Below, in pieces: positions 25,838-36,928 of a stretch of DNA of 64,000 nt. The stretch's first letter is position 1. Each line of letters starts with the position of its first letter. Source of the DNA: an uncultured Clostridia bacterium (GTDB lineage Bacteria; Bacillota; Clostridia; TANB77; CAG-508); the NCBI GenBank assembly GCA_947581805.1, contig CANPVM010000004.1:48741-112740 (forward strand), in the 5' to 3' direction. The notes below the pieces were generated by a model. It saw only the letters and a list, made by a program, of their open reading frames with translations, was not told the DNA's origin and searched no databases. The position numbers and the translations under genes were made by a program.

Positions 25838-27247
25838 GTGCAAGTAGCAAATATTGAAGAAGAATTAGCATATATCGAAAAAGTAAAACAAATAAATGAA
25901 AATAAAAAATTAAAATATTATATTCTAACAATGGGTTGCCAACTTAATGAAAATGATTCAGAAAAAATAGCAGGAATGTTAGAAAAAATGAACTATACAA
26001 GAACAGAAGAAATGAAAGAAGCAGACTTAGTTATATTTAACACTTGTTGCGTAAGAGAAAATGCAGAAGAAAAGCTATTTGGAAAAGTGGGAGAAGTAAA
26101 AAAGCAAAAAGAAGAAAAAGGAACCATACTTGCTATTGGTGGTTGCATGATGCAAGAAGAACATATTATAAAAAAACTAAAACAAAGTTATCCTTATGTA
26201 GATATTATTTTTGGTACACATACCCTTCATAAATTACCACAAGACTTATATGAAGCATTAAAAGAAAATAAAAAAATACGAGATGTAATTGATATCGAAG
26301 GACAAATAATTGAAGGACTTCCTATCTCAAGAGATGACAAAACAAGAGCTTCGGTTACTATTATGAATGGTTGCAACAATTTCTGTAGTTATTGCATTGT
26401 GCCTTATGTAAGGGGAAGAGAAAGAAGCAGAAATCCAAAAGATATTTTAGACGAAATAAAAAACTTAGCAAAACAAGGCTATAAAGAAGTTACCTTATTA
26501 GGACAAAATGTTAATTCATATTTAAGAGTAGAAAAAGAAAAAAATATTCCTTTTGAAGAATACGAAGACGTTAACTCTTTTGCTACATTACTTAGAGCAG
26601 TCAACAAAATAGAAGGAATAGAAAGAATACGTTTTGTCTCTCCACACCCAAAAGATTTTACAGATGACGTAATAGAAGCAATTAAAGATTGTGAAAAAGT
26701 ATGTAAATTAATTCATTTACCTTTGCAAGCAGGAAGCAGTAAAGTTTTAAAAGAAATGAATAGAAAGTATACGAAAGAACAATATTTAAGCTTAGTAGAA
26801 AAAATGAAAAATAGAATACCAAATGTGGTATTTACAACTGACATTATCGTAGGTTTTCCAGGAGAGACAGAAAAAGACTTTGAAGATACTTTAGATGTAG
26901 TAAGAAAAGTAAAATTTGAACAAGTCTTCATGTTTATTTATTCAAGAAGAGTAGGAACGCCAGGAGATAGAATGGAAAATCAAATACCAGAAGAAATAAA
27001 GCATGAGCGCTTTAACAGATTAAAAGAATTAGTAGAAAGTCAAATTGAAGAAAACAATAAAAAATATATAGGAACTATGCAAAAAGTAATGGTTGAAGGG
27101 ATAAGTAAAAACAATCCTAATATGCTAACAGGAAGAACAGATTCTAATAAAGTTGTGGTATTTGAAGGAGATAAAAATTTAATTGGAACGATGCAAGAAT
27201 TAGAAATTGTATCGGAACATATGTGGTATTTAAAAGGAGAAAAATAA
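25838..27247 (+). CDS. miaB: tRNA-2-methylthio-N6-dimethylallyladenosine synthase
   Basis: 469 residues from a GTG start with AAAGGAG 9 bases upstream. This radical SAM methylthiotransferase adds the 2-methylthio group to i6A37 of tRNAs reading UNN codons. The N-terminal Fe-S cluster site is in YILTMGCQLNENDSE with FNTCCVRENA and GGCMMQEEH. The radical SAM CxxxCxxC is in GCNNFCSYCIVPYVRGRE. A C-terminal TRAM domain is present. It precedes mutS by one base, the usual operon order. Confidence 0.96.
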   Translation: MQVANIEEELAYIEKVKQINENKKLKYYILTMGCQLNENDSEKIAGMLEKMNYTRTEEMKEADLVIFNTCCVRENAEEKLFGKVGEVKKQKEEKGTILAIGGCMMQEEHIIKKLKQSYPYVDIIFGTHTLHKLPQDLYEALKENKKIRDVIDIEGQIIEGLPISRDDKTRASVTIMNGCNNFCSYCIVPYVRGRERSRNPKDILDEIKNLAKQGYKEVTLLGQNVNSYLRVEKEKNIPFEEYEDVNSFATLLRAVNKIEGIERIRFVSPHPKDFTDDVIEAIKDCEKVCKLIHLPLQAGSSKVLKEMNRKYTKEQYLSLVEKMKNRIPNVVFTTDIIVGFPGETEKDFEDTLDVVRKVKFEQVFMFIYSRRVGTPGDRMENQIPEEIKHERFNRLKELVESQIEENNKKYIGTMQKVMVEGISKNNPNMLTGRTDSNKVVVFEGDKNLIGTMQELEIVSEHMWYLKGEK

Positions 27248-27248
27248 G

Positions 27249-29870
27249 ATGGCAGAAAAAGCAGAATTTTCACCAATGATGCAAGAATATTTAAAAACGA
27301 AGGAAGAATACAAAGATTGTATTTTATTCTATCGTTTAGGTGATTTTTATGAAATGTTTTTTGATGATGCAATTACAGGTTCAAAAGAACTAGAATTAAC
27401 CTTAACAGGAAAATTATGTGGACAAGAAGAAAGGGCTCCTATGTGCGGAGTTCCTTTCCATGCAGCAGACACCTATATTGCAAGATTAATAGAAAAAGGT
27501 TATAAAGTAGCTATTTGTGAGCAACTAGAAGACCCAAAACAAGCAACAGGTATTGTAAAAAGAGGCGTTATTCGTGTAGTAACACCTGGAACTGTCATTG
27601 AAAGTAACTTGCTAGATGAAAAGAAAAATAATTATATTTTATCTATTTACAAAACAGGAACATACTTTGGTATTAGTGCAAGCGATATTTCCACAGGAGA
27701 TTTTAGAACCACACAAATTACGGAAACCAACAATTTTCCAAAATTATTAGATGAAATTTCAAGATACAATCCTGCCGAAATTATAGTAAATCCTTTCATG
27801 TATGAAAGCACAGAAGAAATTGCAAAAATAAAAGAGCGTTTTGAAGTGTATATTTCAAGAGTAAAAGAAGAAGCTTTCCAAAAAGAAAATGATGCACTTC
27901 TAAAAAAATATACTTTTGTAAATACACAAGAAGAAAACATAGAAAATATAGAAGATTATAGTATTGCTTTACATTCTATTCATGGCTTATTAGATTATTT
28001 AGAAGAAACACAAAAAACAAGTCTAGACCACATTAACAAAATCATAGTTTATAACACAACAAAATATATGGCATTAGATATTACAGCAAGAAGAAACCTA
28101 GAAATTACTGAAAAAATGCGTGATAAATCTAAAAAAGGAACACTTTTATGGGTGCTAGATAAAACTTCAACTTCTATGGGTTCTAGAATGTTAAGAAGAT
28201 GGTTAAATGACCCACTTATTGATGTACTAGAAATTAAGAAAAGACTGGAAGCCGTAAAAGAATTAAAAGAAAATGTCATGCTAAGAGGAGATGTTACAGA
28301 TAGCCTAAAAAGAGTTTATGATATGGAACGTTTAGCAGGAAAAATTGCTTATGGAAACGCTACAGGACGTGATATGCTCTCTTTAAAAAATTCAAGTAAA
28401 CAGCTACCAGAAGTGAAAAAAGTATTAGAACATTGCACATCTTCTTATTTACAAGAACTATATGAAAACTTAGACGAGCTAAAAGACATCTATGAACTTA
28501 TTGAAGAAGCAATTGTTGACGAGCCACCAATGAGCATTAAAGAAGGTGGACTAATCAAACTTGGCTACAACGAAGAAATAGACCATTTGAAACAAGCTAC
28601 AACGCAAGGAAAAACATGGATTATTGAACTAGAAGCAAGAGAAAGGGAAGCAACTGGTATAAAAGGGCTAAAAGTAGGCTTTAATCGTGTATTTGGCTAT
28701 TATTTAGAAGTAACAAAATCTAATATTGATATGGTGCCAGCTCGATACATTAGAAAACAAACCCTAACTAACGGAGAACGCTATGTTACAGAAGAACTTA
28801 AAAACTTAGAAAATCAAATTCTAGGGGCAGAAGAAAAAGTTATTAACCTAGAATATAATGCGTTTGTAGAAATAAGAGAAGACATTGAAAGCAAAATAAA
28901 AAGAATTCAAAAATCAGCAGAAATCATTAGTATTCTAGATGTTCTAACCTCTTTAGCAACCGTAGCAGAAGATATGAACTATGTAGAACCAATCGTTGAC
29001 AATAGTGGCATTATTGACATTAAAGATGGACGCCACCCTGTTATTGAAAAAATGTTACCAGCCGGAAGCTTCGTACAAAATGATACTTACCTAGATAAAG
29101 AAGATTCTAGACTTGCAATTATTACAGGGCCAAATATGGCAGGAAAATCAACATATATGAGACAAGTAGCATTAATTACCTTAATGGCACAAGTAGGCTC
29201 TTTTGTTCCCGCAAGTTATGCTAGAATAGGAGTAGTGGATAAAATCTTTACTAGAGTAGGAGCATCAGACGATTTAAGTATGGGACAAAGTACCTTTATG
29301 GTAGAAATGATGGAAGTAGCTACAATTCTTAAAAATGCAACTGCTAATAGTCTAATAATTTTAGACGAAATAGGAAGAGGAACATCTACCTATGATGGCT
29401 TATCCATAGCATGGGCAGTAGCAGAATACATTGCAAATAAAGAAACAAGTGGTGCCAAAACACTATTTGCAACACACTATCATGAACTAACAGACTTAGA
29501 AAACCAGTTAGAAGGAATTAAAAATTATTCCATTGCTGTAAAAGAAAAAGGAGAAGATATCATCTTCTTACGTAAAATAGTAAATGGCGGAACAGACGAA
29601 AGCTATGGTGTGCACGTAGCACATTTAGCAGGAGTGCCAACAGAAGTAACCAAAAGAGCCAATGAAATTTTACGTTCATTAGAAAGAAAAAATATCTTAA
29701 ATGGAAAACAACTAGAAAAACCAAACAAAAATAGGGTAGAAGGACAATTAGATATGGGCAATTACAAATTAGCCGAAATCGCCCAAGAACTTGATAAAAT
29801 TGACTTAAATGGCTTAACTCCAATTGATGCATTAAATACCCTAGCAAGAATCAAAGAAAAAATGTCGTAA
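27249..29870 (+). CDS. mutS: DNA mismatch repair protein MutS
   Basis: 873 residues, normal length. The mismatch-binding Phe motif is in FYRLGDFYEMFFDDA (near residue 39). The ATPase has Walker A TGPNMAGKSTYMRQVALI, then STFMVEMMEVATIL and Walker B LIILDEIGRGTSTYDG, followed by ATHYHEL. It recognises mismatches and recruits MutL. mutL is not visible downstream; the transcript ends at the hairpin at 29880. Confidence 0.98.
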   Translation: MAEKAEFSPMMQEYLKTKEEYKDCILFYRLGDFYEMFFDDAITGSKELELTLTGKLCGQEERAPMCGVPFHAADTYIARLIEKGYKVAICEQLEDPKQATGIVKRGVIRVVTPGTVIESNLLDEKKNNYILSIYKTGTYFGISASDISTGDFRTTQITETNNFPKLLDEISRYNPAEIIVNPFMYESTEEIAKIKERFEVYISRVKEEAFQKENDALLKKYTFVNTQEENIENIEDYSIALHSIHGLLDYLEETQKTSLDHINKIIVYNTTKYMALDITARRNLEITEKMRDKSKKGTLLWVLDKTSTSMGSRMLRRWLNDPLIDVLEIKKRLEAVKELKENVMLRGDVTDSLKRVYDMERLAGKIAYGNATGRDMLSLKNSSKQLPEVKKVLEHCTSSYLQELYENLDELKDIYELIEEAIVDEPPMSIKEGGLIKLGYNEEIDHLKQATTQGKTWIIELEAREREATGIKGLKVGFNRVFGYYLEVTKSNIDMVPARYIRKQTLTNGERYVTEELKNLENQILGAEEKVINLEYNAFVEIREDIESKIKRIQKSAEIISILDVLTSLATVAEDMNYVEPIVDNSGIIDIKDGRHPVIEKMLPAGSFVQNDTYLDKEDSRLAIITGPNMAGKSTYMRQVALITLMAQVGSFVPASYARIGVVDKIFTRVGASDDLSMGQSTFMVEMMEVATILKNATANSLIILDEIGRGTSTYDGLSIAWAVAEYIANKETSGAKTLFATHYHELTDLENQLEGIKNYSIAVKEKGEDIIFLRKIVNGGTDESYGVHVAHLAGVPTEVTKRANEILRSLERKNILNGKQLEKPNKNRVEGQLDMGNYKLAEIAQELDKIDLNGLTPIDALNTLARIKEKMS

Positions 29871-29879
29871 AAATAAGAA

Positions 29880-29909
29880 AAAGAACTAGCCTTTTTTGGC
29901 TAGTTCTTT
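29880..29909. terminator. Bidirectional terminator between mutS and the 29916 gene
   Basis: AAAGAACTAGCC and GGCTAGTTCTTT arms with a T-rich loop. Confidence 0.85.
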
Positions 29910-29915
29910 GTAATG

Positions 29916-30659
29916 TTAATCTTCTTTTGTTTCCAGCATAGAAAATAGTTCTTCTGCAGTCTTTCTATTATCCTCTAGATACAAATTGTACAAATTGTAC
30001 AAAAAATTATCAATAATAGAAAGATAATGATTTTCCTCCTGCATAATATCTTTTAGAGTATAAGACTCAGTTAAAGTAAGATACTGATTTCTTAAAGTAG
30101 AGTAAACAGGTGACAAAGGTTGCAGAGAATTAGGGTCAAAAAATACTTGTAGATATTCTTCAGAACGATAAGCGTTTCTAGGCTTATCGTCTACTAACAA
30201 GAGACTAGGATAATCAGAATCTTCCTTATCATATAGAAGTGTAATCTTTCGATTAGATACACAACTAGCATCATGGATTCCGGAATCATCATGAACCATA
30301 TGATTCATAGTATCCATTTCGCAATTTTTGCTAATGGAATATAAGGTTCCGCCATGTATACTGTCTTTGTTAAAAATGATGATATCTTCTGTCAAAAAAT
30401 TAAAATGTTGAAACTCATGATGATATTCTCTAACGACTTTACCATCACTTAATTTTACCCTGTTAATCTGCCACTCATCTCTCATAGTACGCCGATAAAC
30501 CAAAAAAGTATCATCTGAGATTTGCTCGATTCCGATGACATCTCCTGAAATAGAATAACTATCCAAAGTTGTTCTGTTTACAAGTGTGTAACCATCGTCC
30601 CGATTACCTTTTACACACCATTGCTCTTCGTTACAAGAAATTTCATAAAGTCTCATCAT
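29916..30659 (-). CDS. Unknown accessory protein, 247 aa
   Basis: Not recognised. MMRLYEISCNEEQWCVKGNR begins a mostly beta-strand protein with several WR-type turns (a possible propeller-like fold). Its codon use includes CGG twice (AAT CGG GAC and TAT CGG CGT), CGC, CTC and CCG, clearly unlike mutS beside it. It has a strong promoter at 30718-30746 and ATTGTAA in its leader. Single-gene unit inserted between mutS and the toxin region. Confidence 0.6.
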   Translation of the reverse strand: MMRLYEISCNEEQWCVKGNRDDGYTLVNRTTLDSYSISGDVIGIEQISDDTFLVYRRTMRDEWQINRVKLSDGKVVREYHHEFQHFNFLTEDIIIFNKDSIHGGTLYSISKNCEMDTMNHMVHDDSGIHDASCVSNRKITLLYDKEDSDYPSLLLVDDKPRNAYRSEEYLQVFFDPNSLQPLSPVYSTLRNQYLTLTESYTLKDIMQEENHYLSIIDNFLYNLYNLYLEDNRKTAEELFSMLETKED

Positions 30660-30717
30660 AATTATTCCTCCTTAATTAAGAATGAATTAATAAGCAGTTA
30701 CAATAGTAATTTAGTGC

Positions 30718-30746
30718 ATTATACTATAAAGTTTACAAAAAAGCAA
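30718..30746 (-). promoter_or_regulatory. sigma-A promoter of the 29916 gene
   Basis: Minus strand TTGCTT, 17 bases, TATAAT. Confidence 0.65.
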
Positions 30747-30818
30747 GAAAATAAGTTTGAAAATTTACATAAAATGATTGACTTTTATCAAGAATAAAGA
30801 TAGAATAAAACAAAATAA

Positions 30819-30974
30819 ACTAGGGCTATTTATGGCACATATTACAATCGATTTTTATTACATCAAAATTATTTAATCTTTTATGAAATCCAAGAAAAAG
30901 AAAAACAAATTATTGTAAAAAGAATAATTCATAAAAACGTCAATATAGAAAACGTTGACTTTTATTTGCGATGA
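30819..30974 (+). pseudogene. Remnant of a RelE/ParE-like toxin
   Basis: The frame reads AIYGTYYNRFLLHQNYLIFY, then EIQEKEKQIIVKRIIHKNVN to a TGA. This resembles the C-terminal strand pair of ParE/RelE toxins (G-x-Y-R-x-x-Y-x-I, then x-I-x-V-x-x-I-x-H). There is no start; an in-frame stop lies directly upstream. The 358-base gap 30660-31017 otherwise holds only the promoters of its flanking genes. Confidence 0.4.
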
Positions 30975-31017
30975 AAAAATAACTAAATTAGTATTATAAT
31001 GAGAGAAAGGAAGCAAA

Positions 31018-31545
31018 ATGCAACTTTATAAAGTAGATATAGATTATTGCAATTATTTACACTATTACGAACCAAAAATACCATATATTGAAAATGAAAA
31101 AGAAAATAGACCGTTTATTGGAGTTGTTTTAAATGTAAATGGAAAAAACTTCTTTGCTCCTTTAACATCACCCAAAAAGAAGCATCTTATAATGAAAGAT
31201 ATGCAAGATTTTTTAAAAATAGATGGTGGCAAATTAGGAGGGATTAACTTAAATAATATGCTTCCTATCCCACAAAGTTACTTAGAAAGAATTGAATTTT
31301 CCAATATTGAAGATGTGAAATATCAAAATATGCTAAAAAATCAAATGAAGTGGATTAACCAAAATGAACTTCGCATTCATAATAGAGCAAGAAACTTATA
31401 CTATCTTATTTTAAATGGGCATACTACAGAGGCACTTTTAAGAAGATGTTGTAACTTCAGGCTTTTAGAGAAAAAATGTGACGATTTCATGCAAGAACAC
31501 AAACTAAGAGAAGAGGAAATATTATATTGTTATTTTTCTGCTTAA
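31018..31545 (+). CDS. ToxN/AbiQ-like type III toxin (endoribonuclease)
   Basis: 175 residues. The order QLYKVDIDYCNYLHYYEPKI, then RPFIGVVLNVNGKNFFAPLT, then SPKKKH and GKLGGINLNNMLPIP, matches ToxN/AbiQ RNases, which cut mRNA and are held inactive by a repeated antitoxin RNA; several act in phage abortive infection. The expected upstream ToxI-like tandem repeats are not visible, so it may be an orphan or use another antitoxin. Lies next to a degraded RelE-like remnant, before ligA. Confidence 0.75.
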   Translation: MQLYKVDIDYCNYLHYYEPKIPYIENEKENRPFIGVVLNVNGKNFFAPLTSPKKKHLIMKDMQDFLKIDGGKLGGINLNNMLPIPQSYLERIEFSNIEDVKYQNMLKNQMKWINQNELRIHNRARNLYYLILNGHTTEALLRRCCNFRLLEKKCDDFMQEHKLREEEILYCYFSA

Positions 31546-31593
31546 ACTATTTATTTTTTTTCCTATTTTGTATATAATAAAAACAAGTTATGA

Positions 31594-33609
<2,016 letters not shown>

Positions 33610-33619
33610 TGGAGGGAAC

Positions 33620-33862
33620 ATGGACGGAAAATATACATTTGAGAGATTTGAAGAAGAATTAGAACAAGGTTATCAATTATATTATACTTATGTAAGAAAT
33701 CGTTATTTGTTATTTAAAACTTCTGAAAACTGTTATACACAAAGACTATTATCTATTCACGAAAAAAATCCACATCCCGTAATGGAAATGCTAACAAAAA
33801 AACGAATTAAAGAAATGTTTCCTTTTATGGAAAAAATAGAATATAAAGTAAAAGAAGAATAG
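33620..33862 (+). CDS. Small unknown protein downstream of ligA, 80 aa
   Basis: MDGKYTFERFEEELEQGYQL continues as a mixed basic protein with no membrane segment; no family recognised. It starts 10 bases after the ligA stop behind GGAGGGAAC, so translation coupling and an operon with ligA are likely. The same kind of short gene after ligA or gatC-type genes occurs in some Clostridia, but I cannot assign a function. Confidence 0.7.
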   Translation: MDGKYTFERFEEELEQGYQLYYTYVRNRYLLFKTSENCYTQRLLSIHEKNPHPVMEMLTKKRIKEMFPFMEKIEYKVKEE

Positions 33863-33888
33863 AAAATATATAGTATATTTTTTTAAAC

Positions 33889-34043
33889 ACCAAAATGCAT
33901 TTATATTATATTTTTTGCGTTCGTCCCAACATCGGATAGTCTATAAATAAATTTTTGCTGACGCCAAAATTTATTAACAGACTATAACCTTGTCGGTCCC
34001 CACACAAGCTCACTTAAAAAATATAATATAAATGCATTTTGGT
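33889..34043. repeat. 155-bp inverted-repeat element with structured core
   Basis: Perfect 28-base inverted arms at 33889-33916 and 34016-34043 (ACCAAAATGCATTTATATTA continues to TATTTTTT). Inside, TAGTCT (33938-33943) with an A/T stretch pairs with AGACTA (33979-33984), extended by GG and CC, and CGTTCGTCCC/GTCGGTCCCC stretches flank it. The core is richer in G and C than its surroundings, so it may be a MITE or a structured RNA. It lies between two convergent genes. Confidence 0.8.
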
Positions 34044-34057
34044 ATTTATTAAGACTA

Positions 34058-35765
34058 CTATTTATTAGGAATTTTTGGTTCTACATATAACGTTTTTTGA
34101 TTTGTATAAATAACCATACCAGGTTTGCTATTGGAAGGTTTTTTTACATATTTGCTAAAGCAATAATCAACGGGAACATTTGAAGAAAGTTTTCCTTTAC
34201 TATGAAATGCTGCAATTTGTGCACAGGCAAGAATAGTAGAGTCTTTTACTTTTTGACCATTACATTTTAATAAACAATGGCTACCTCTAATTTCTTGGGT
34301 ATGAAACCATAAATCTTCATTTTTACCAAGTTTCGTTGTAATATAATCATTTTGTTTATTATTCTTTCCTACATAGAATAGAAAGCCGTCAATGGTATAA
34401 ACAATAGGTTCATATTCATCATGGACTTTTCTTTTATTTACTTTATTTTTCTTCACATTTGCCTTGGCGTTTACTTTAAAAATACCATTTTCACAAATTT
34501 CTTGATAAATTTCATCTAACTCTGAAACAGAATTAGCATTTTCAAGTTCATAAACAATACTCTCTAAATAATCTAATTCTTTTTCTGTTTCTAATTTTTG
34601 CTCTGTTACAATTTCCAAAGTATTTTTTAATTTATGATATTTTTTGAAAAATTTCTTTGCATTGTAAGAAACAGAAATACTGCTATCAAGAGGAATTACA
34701 ATTTCTTTATTTTCATCATAATAATTTTGCAAAGTAATACTTTCTAAATTTCTATTTGCATCAATTTCGTATAAATGAGAAGTAATAAGTTCTCCGTAAA
34801 TGCGATATTGTTCCATATTTTCACATTCTTTTAACTTACTATTTATATTACTTAATTTTTTTGAAATCTTTTTCACAGCTGTTAACACTAACTTTAAAAG
34901 TTCATTTCGATAAGTAACAACAGCTTCCTGTTTTTCTTTTTTAGAATAGAAATCATCTAAAAAGAAATTCGTTTGCAAATCTTCTTCATGAGAAATAGGA
35001 AGAAGGCTATAGTCATTTTGTGGAACAGAAACACAGGTTACATTTTTACTTCCTAAATTAGAAAGAAGTTCTTGCATAGTATCATACAAAATACTAAGAT
35101 TCTCTTTATTAATACTTTCTTCTACTATATTCATTGAAGATAGCAAAGAAGAAACAAAAGTATAACTAATGCCAGTAAATGTGTCAGAAATAGATTTTGC
35201 TATGCTTTGCGCTTGAACTATTTTTATAAATTCTTCTTTTGAAGTAGCAGCAAAGTCGCTTTTTTCAGAAGAAGGAAGTACATAGTCATGAGTAGGTAAA
35301 ATATCACGTAATGAGCCAGATAAAATGTCTAAATGACGTAAACTATCAATAATTTTTCCATTTTCGTTTAATAAAATCATATTACTATGTTTGCCCATTA
35401 ACTCTATTACCAAAGTTTTAGGTAATAAATCGTTTAATTCATTATAGCCTTCAAGTTCCATAGTTACTATTCTTTCCAAAGAACTCATAGAAATAGCTCT
35501 AATGCGGCAGCCAATTAAATGCTTACGAAGTAACATACAGAAATTAGGTGCATTCAAAGGATTTGGTTTACTTGTTGTTGTTAGATGGAAACGATAGCTA
35601 TTAGAAGAAATATTACAAAGAAGGGCATAATTTTTTCCTTGCGAATAAATACCAAGTATTACTTCATTGTTACTTGGCTCATATACTTTATTAATTTTTC
35701 CTCCAATTAAAGCAGATTGTAATTCACCGAACAATTTGCTTTAATACCATTCCATCAAATGCCAT
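34058..35765 (-). CDS. rqcH: Ribosome quality control protein RqcH (NFACT), with +1 frame break
   Basis: RqcH binds stalled 50S-peptidyl-tRNA complexes and adds C-terminal Ala tails. The frame from the ATG at 35765 reads MAFDGMVLKQIV, then CGG TGA. Skipping the C at 35729 continues as GELQSALIGGKINKVYEPSN, the normal NFACT-N domain, to the stop at 34058; total 568 residues. The middle is coiled coil, and the C-terminal NFACT-R domain has GKNNKQNDYITTKLGKNEDL, then WFHTQEIRGSHCLLK. Without recoding the ribosome would stop after 13 codons. A start at the TTG at 35734 would lose the conserved first dozen residues. Confidence 0.92.
35727..35729 (-). other. +1 recoding site in rqcH (GTT CGG T)
   Basis: Codon 13. 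Zero frame is CGG TGA, a stop. Skipping C gives GGT GAA TTA (G-E-L), in register with the family pattern DG-x-x-L-x-x-x-V-x-E-L. Gly is not the commonest residue at this position, so a quadruplet read as Arg cannot be excluded here. Confidence 0.85.
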
Positions 35766-35869
35766 TTGAACACTATTCCTTTCCAGCACTTTTTACTTAA
35801 ATTTTAAGATAAATTTGTTACCATTATAGTATAAATTCAAAAAAATAGCAATAAAAAGTCAAATTTCTC

Positions 35870-35899
35870 TTGACATTCTAAGAAGACAGGGCTTATAAT
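35870..35899 (+). promoter_or_regulatory. Promoter of sigH
   Basis: TTGACA (35870-35875), 18 bases, TATAAT (35894-35899). The opposite strand carries TTGCTA, 17 bases, TATAAT for rqcH near 35823-35851. Confidence 0.7.
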
Positions 35900-35943
35900 A
35901 CAGCTAAATAAAGAAATTCATCAGGAAGGAATAAAAAAACAAT

Positions 35944-36588
35944 ATGAAAGAAAGTAATCCATACTTTTCTACAGCAAATAATTATAAAGACATGAGTGAT
36001 GAAGATTTAATTAAAGTAATTAAATCTGGGGACAAGTTTGCTCTTGAATTTCTAATAGACAAATATAAAGAATTAGTCAATATGAAGGTAAGCAAGTTCT
36101 TTATGATTGGAGCAGAAAGAGAAGATATTGTGCAAGAAGGGTTAATTGGCTTATTTAAAGCGGTAAAAAACTATAATGCAGAAAAGCAAAATTCTTTTAA
36201 AACTTTTGCTAATTTATGTATTGAAAGACAACTTATTACAGCAATAAAATCTTCCAATCGTCAAAAGCATATGCCACTAAATTCATATTTATCATTAAAT
36301 ACAACTGCTTATGAAGAAGATGAAGATTCTAATTTACTAGACATATTTGATGCTCACCAAATGGAAGACCCATTAGAAACTATTACGAAAAAAGAATATT
36401 ATCAAACAGTAGAAAATGCTATAGATAAATCTCTTAGTGACTTTGAAAAACAAGTATTAAACCGCTATATTCAAGGGGAAAGTTATGTGCAAATTGCAGA
36501 AAAATTAGATGCTCCTGTTAAGTCAATAGATAATGCTATTCAAAGAATTCGTAAAAAAGCAATAAAAAGTATGGGAGAGCCATCATAA
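35944..36588 (+). CDS. sigH: RNA polymerase sporulation sigma factor SigH
   Basis: 214 residues. The opening MSDEDLIKVIKSGDKFALEF leads to region 2 (EREDIVQEGLIGLFKAVKNY, then FKTFANLCIERQLITAIKSS) and the typical MPLNSYLSLN linker. Region 4 ends in GESYVQIAEKLDAPVKSIDNAIQRI. SigH starts the early sporulation programme, including spo0A and the spoIIA operon. No CGG in frame. A small hairpin (36664-36687) stands before the tRNA. Confidence 0.95.
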   Translation: MKESNPYFSTANNYKDMSDEDLIKVIKSGDKFALEFLIDKYKELVNMKVSKFFMIGAEREDIVQEGLIGLFKAVKNYNAEKQNSFKTFANLCIERQLITAIKSSNRQKHMPLNSYLSLNTTAYEEDEDSNLLDIFDAHQMEDPLETITKKEYYQTVENAIDKSLSDFEKQVLNRYIQGESYVQIAEKLDAPVKSIDNAIQRIRKKAIKSMGEPS

Positions 36589-36663
36589 AGGTAGAGAAAA
36601 TGGCAAAACTTTGAAAAATGCTTGCATTCAAAATGAAAATATGTTATTCTAATAAAGTAAAAA

Positions 36664-36687
36664 ATGAGTGTCAAAAATGGCACTCAT
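36664..36687 (+). terminator. Possible terminator after sigH
   Basis: ATGAGTG and CACTCAT arms with an A/T/G loop; the following run is A/T mixed, so termination is uncertain. Confidence 0.5.
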
Positions 36688-36694
36688 AATATAT

Positions 36695-36770
36695 GCTACT
36701 ATAGCTCAGTAGGTAGAGTGCTACCTTGGTAAGGTAGAGGTCACCAGTTCGATCCTGGTTAGTAGCTCCA
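36695..36770 (+). tRNA. tRNA-Thr (anticodon GGU)
   Basis: Acceptor arms GCTACTA and TAGTAGC, discriminator T, encoded CCA. D arm GCTC/GAGT, anticodon stem CTACC/GGTAG with loop TTGGTAA, T arm ACCAG-TTCGATC-CTGGT. The anticodon GGT reads ACU and ACC. A terminator follows. Confidence 0.97.
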
Positions 36771-36783
36771 AATTTAAAAACTT

Positions 36784-36807
36784 GCACCTTAACTGGTGCT
36801 TTTTTTA
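36784..36807 (+). terminator. Terminator after tRNA-Thr
   Basis: GCACC-TTAACT-GGTGC followed by seven T. Confidence 0.85.
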
Positions 36808-36928
36808 TGCCAAAAATAACATCCAAAAATAAAATGCATATAATAATATTAGAAACTCAAATCATTTTACCTCGAAAAAATGGACAAATACGAAAACACT
36901 ATGTCATTACATAGGAAGGAGGTAAAAT

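Noticed and set aside
30780..31017. ToxI-type tandem repeats upstream of the ToxN-like gene
   Set aside because: No direct repeats of about 30-40 bases are seen; only a short AACGT pair, too weak to call.
34058..35734. rqcH start at the TTG at 35734
   Set aside because: It loses the conserved first residues, which are present upstream in frame 0 behind a ribosome site and join by the CGG step.
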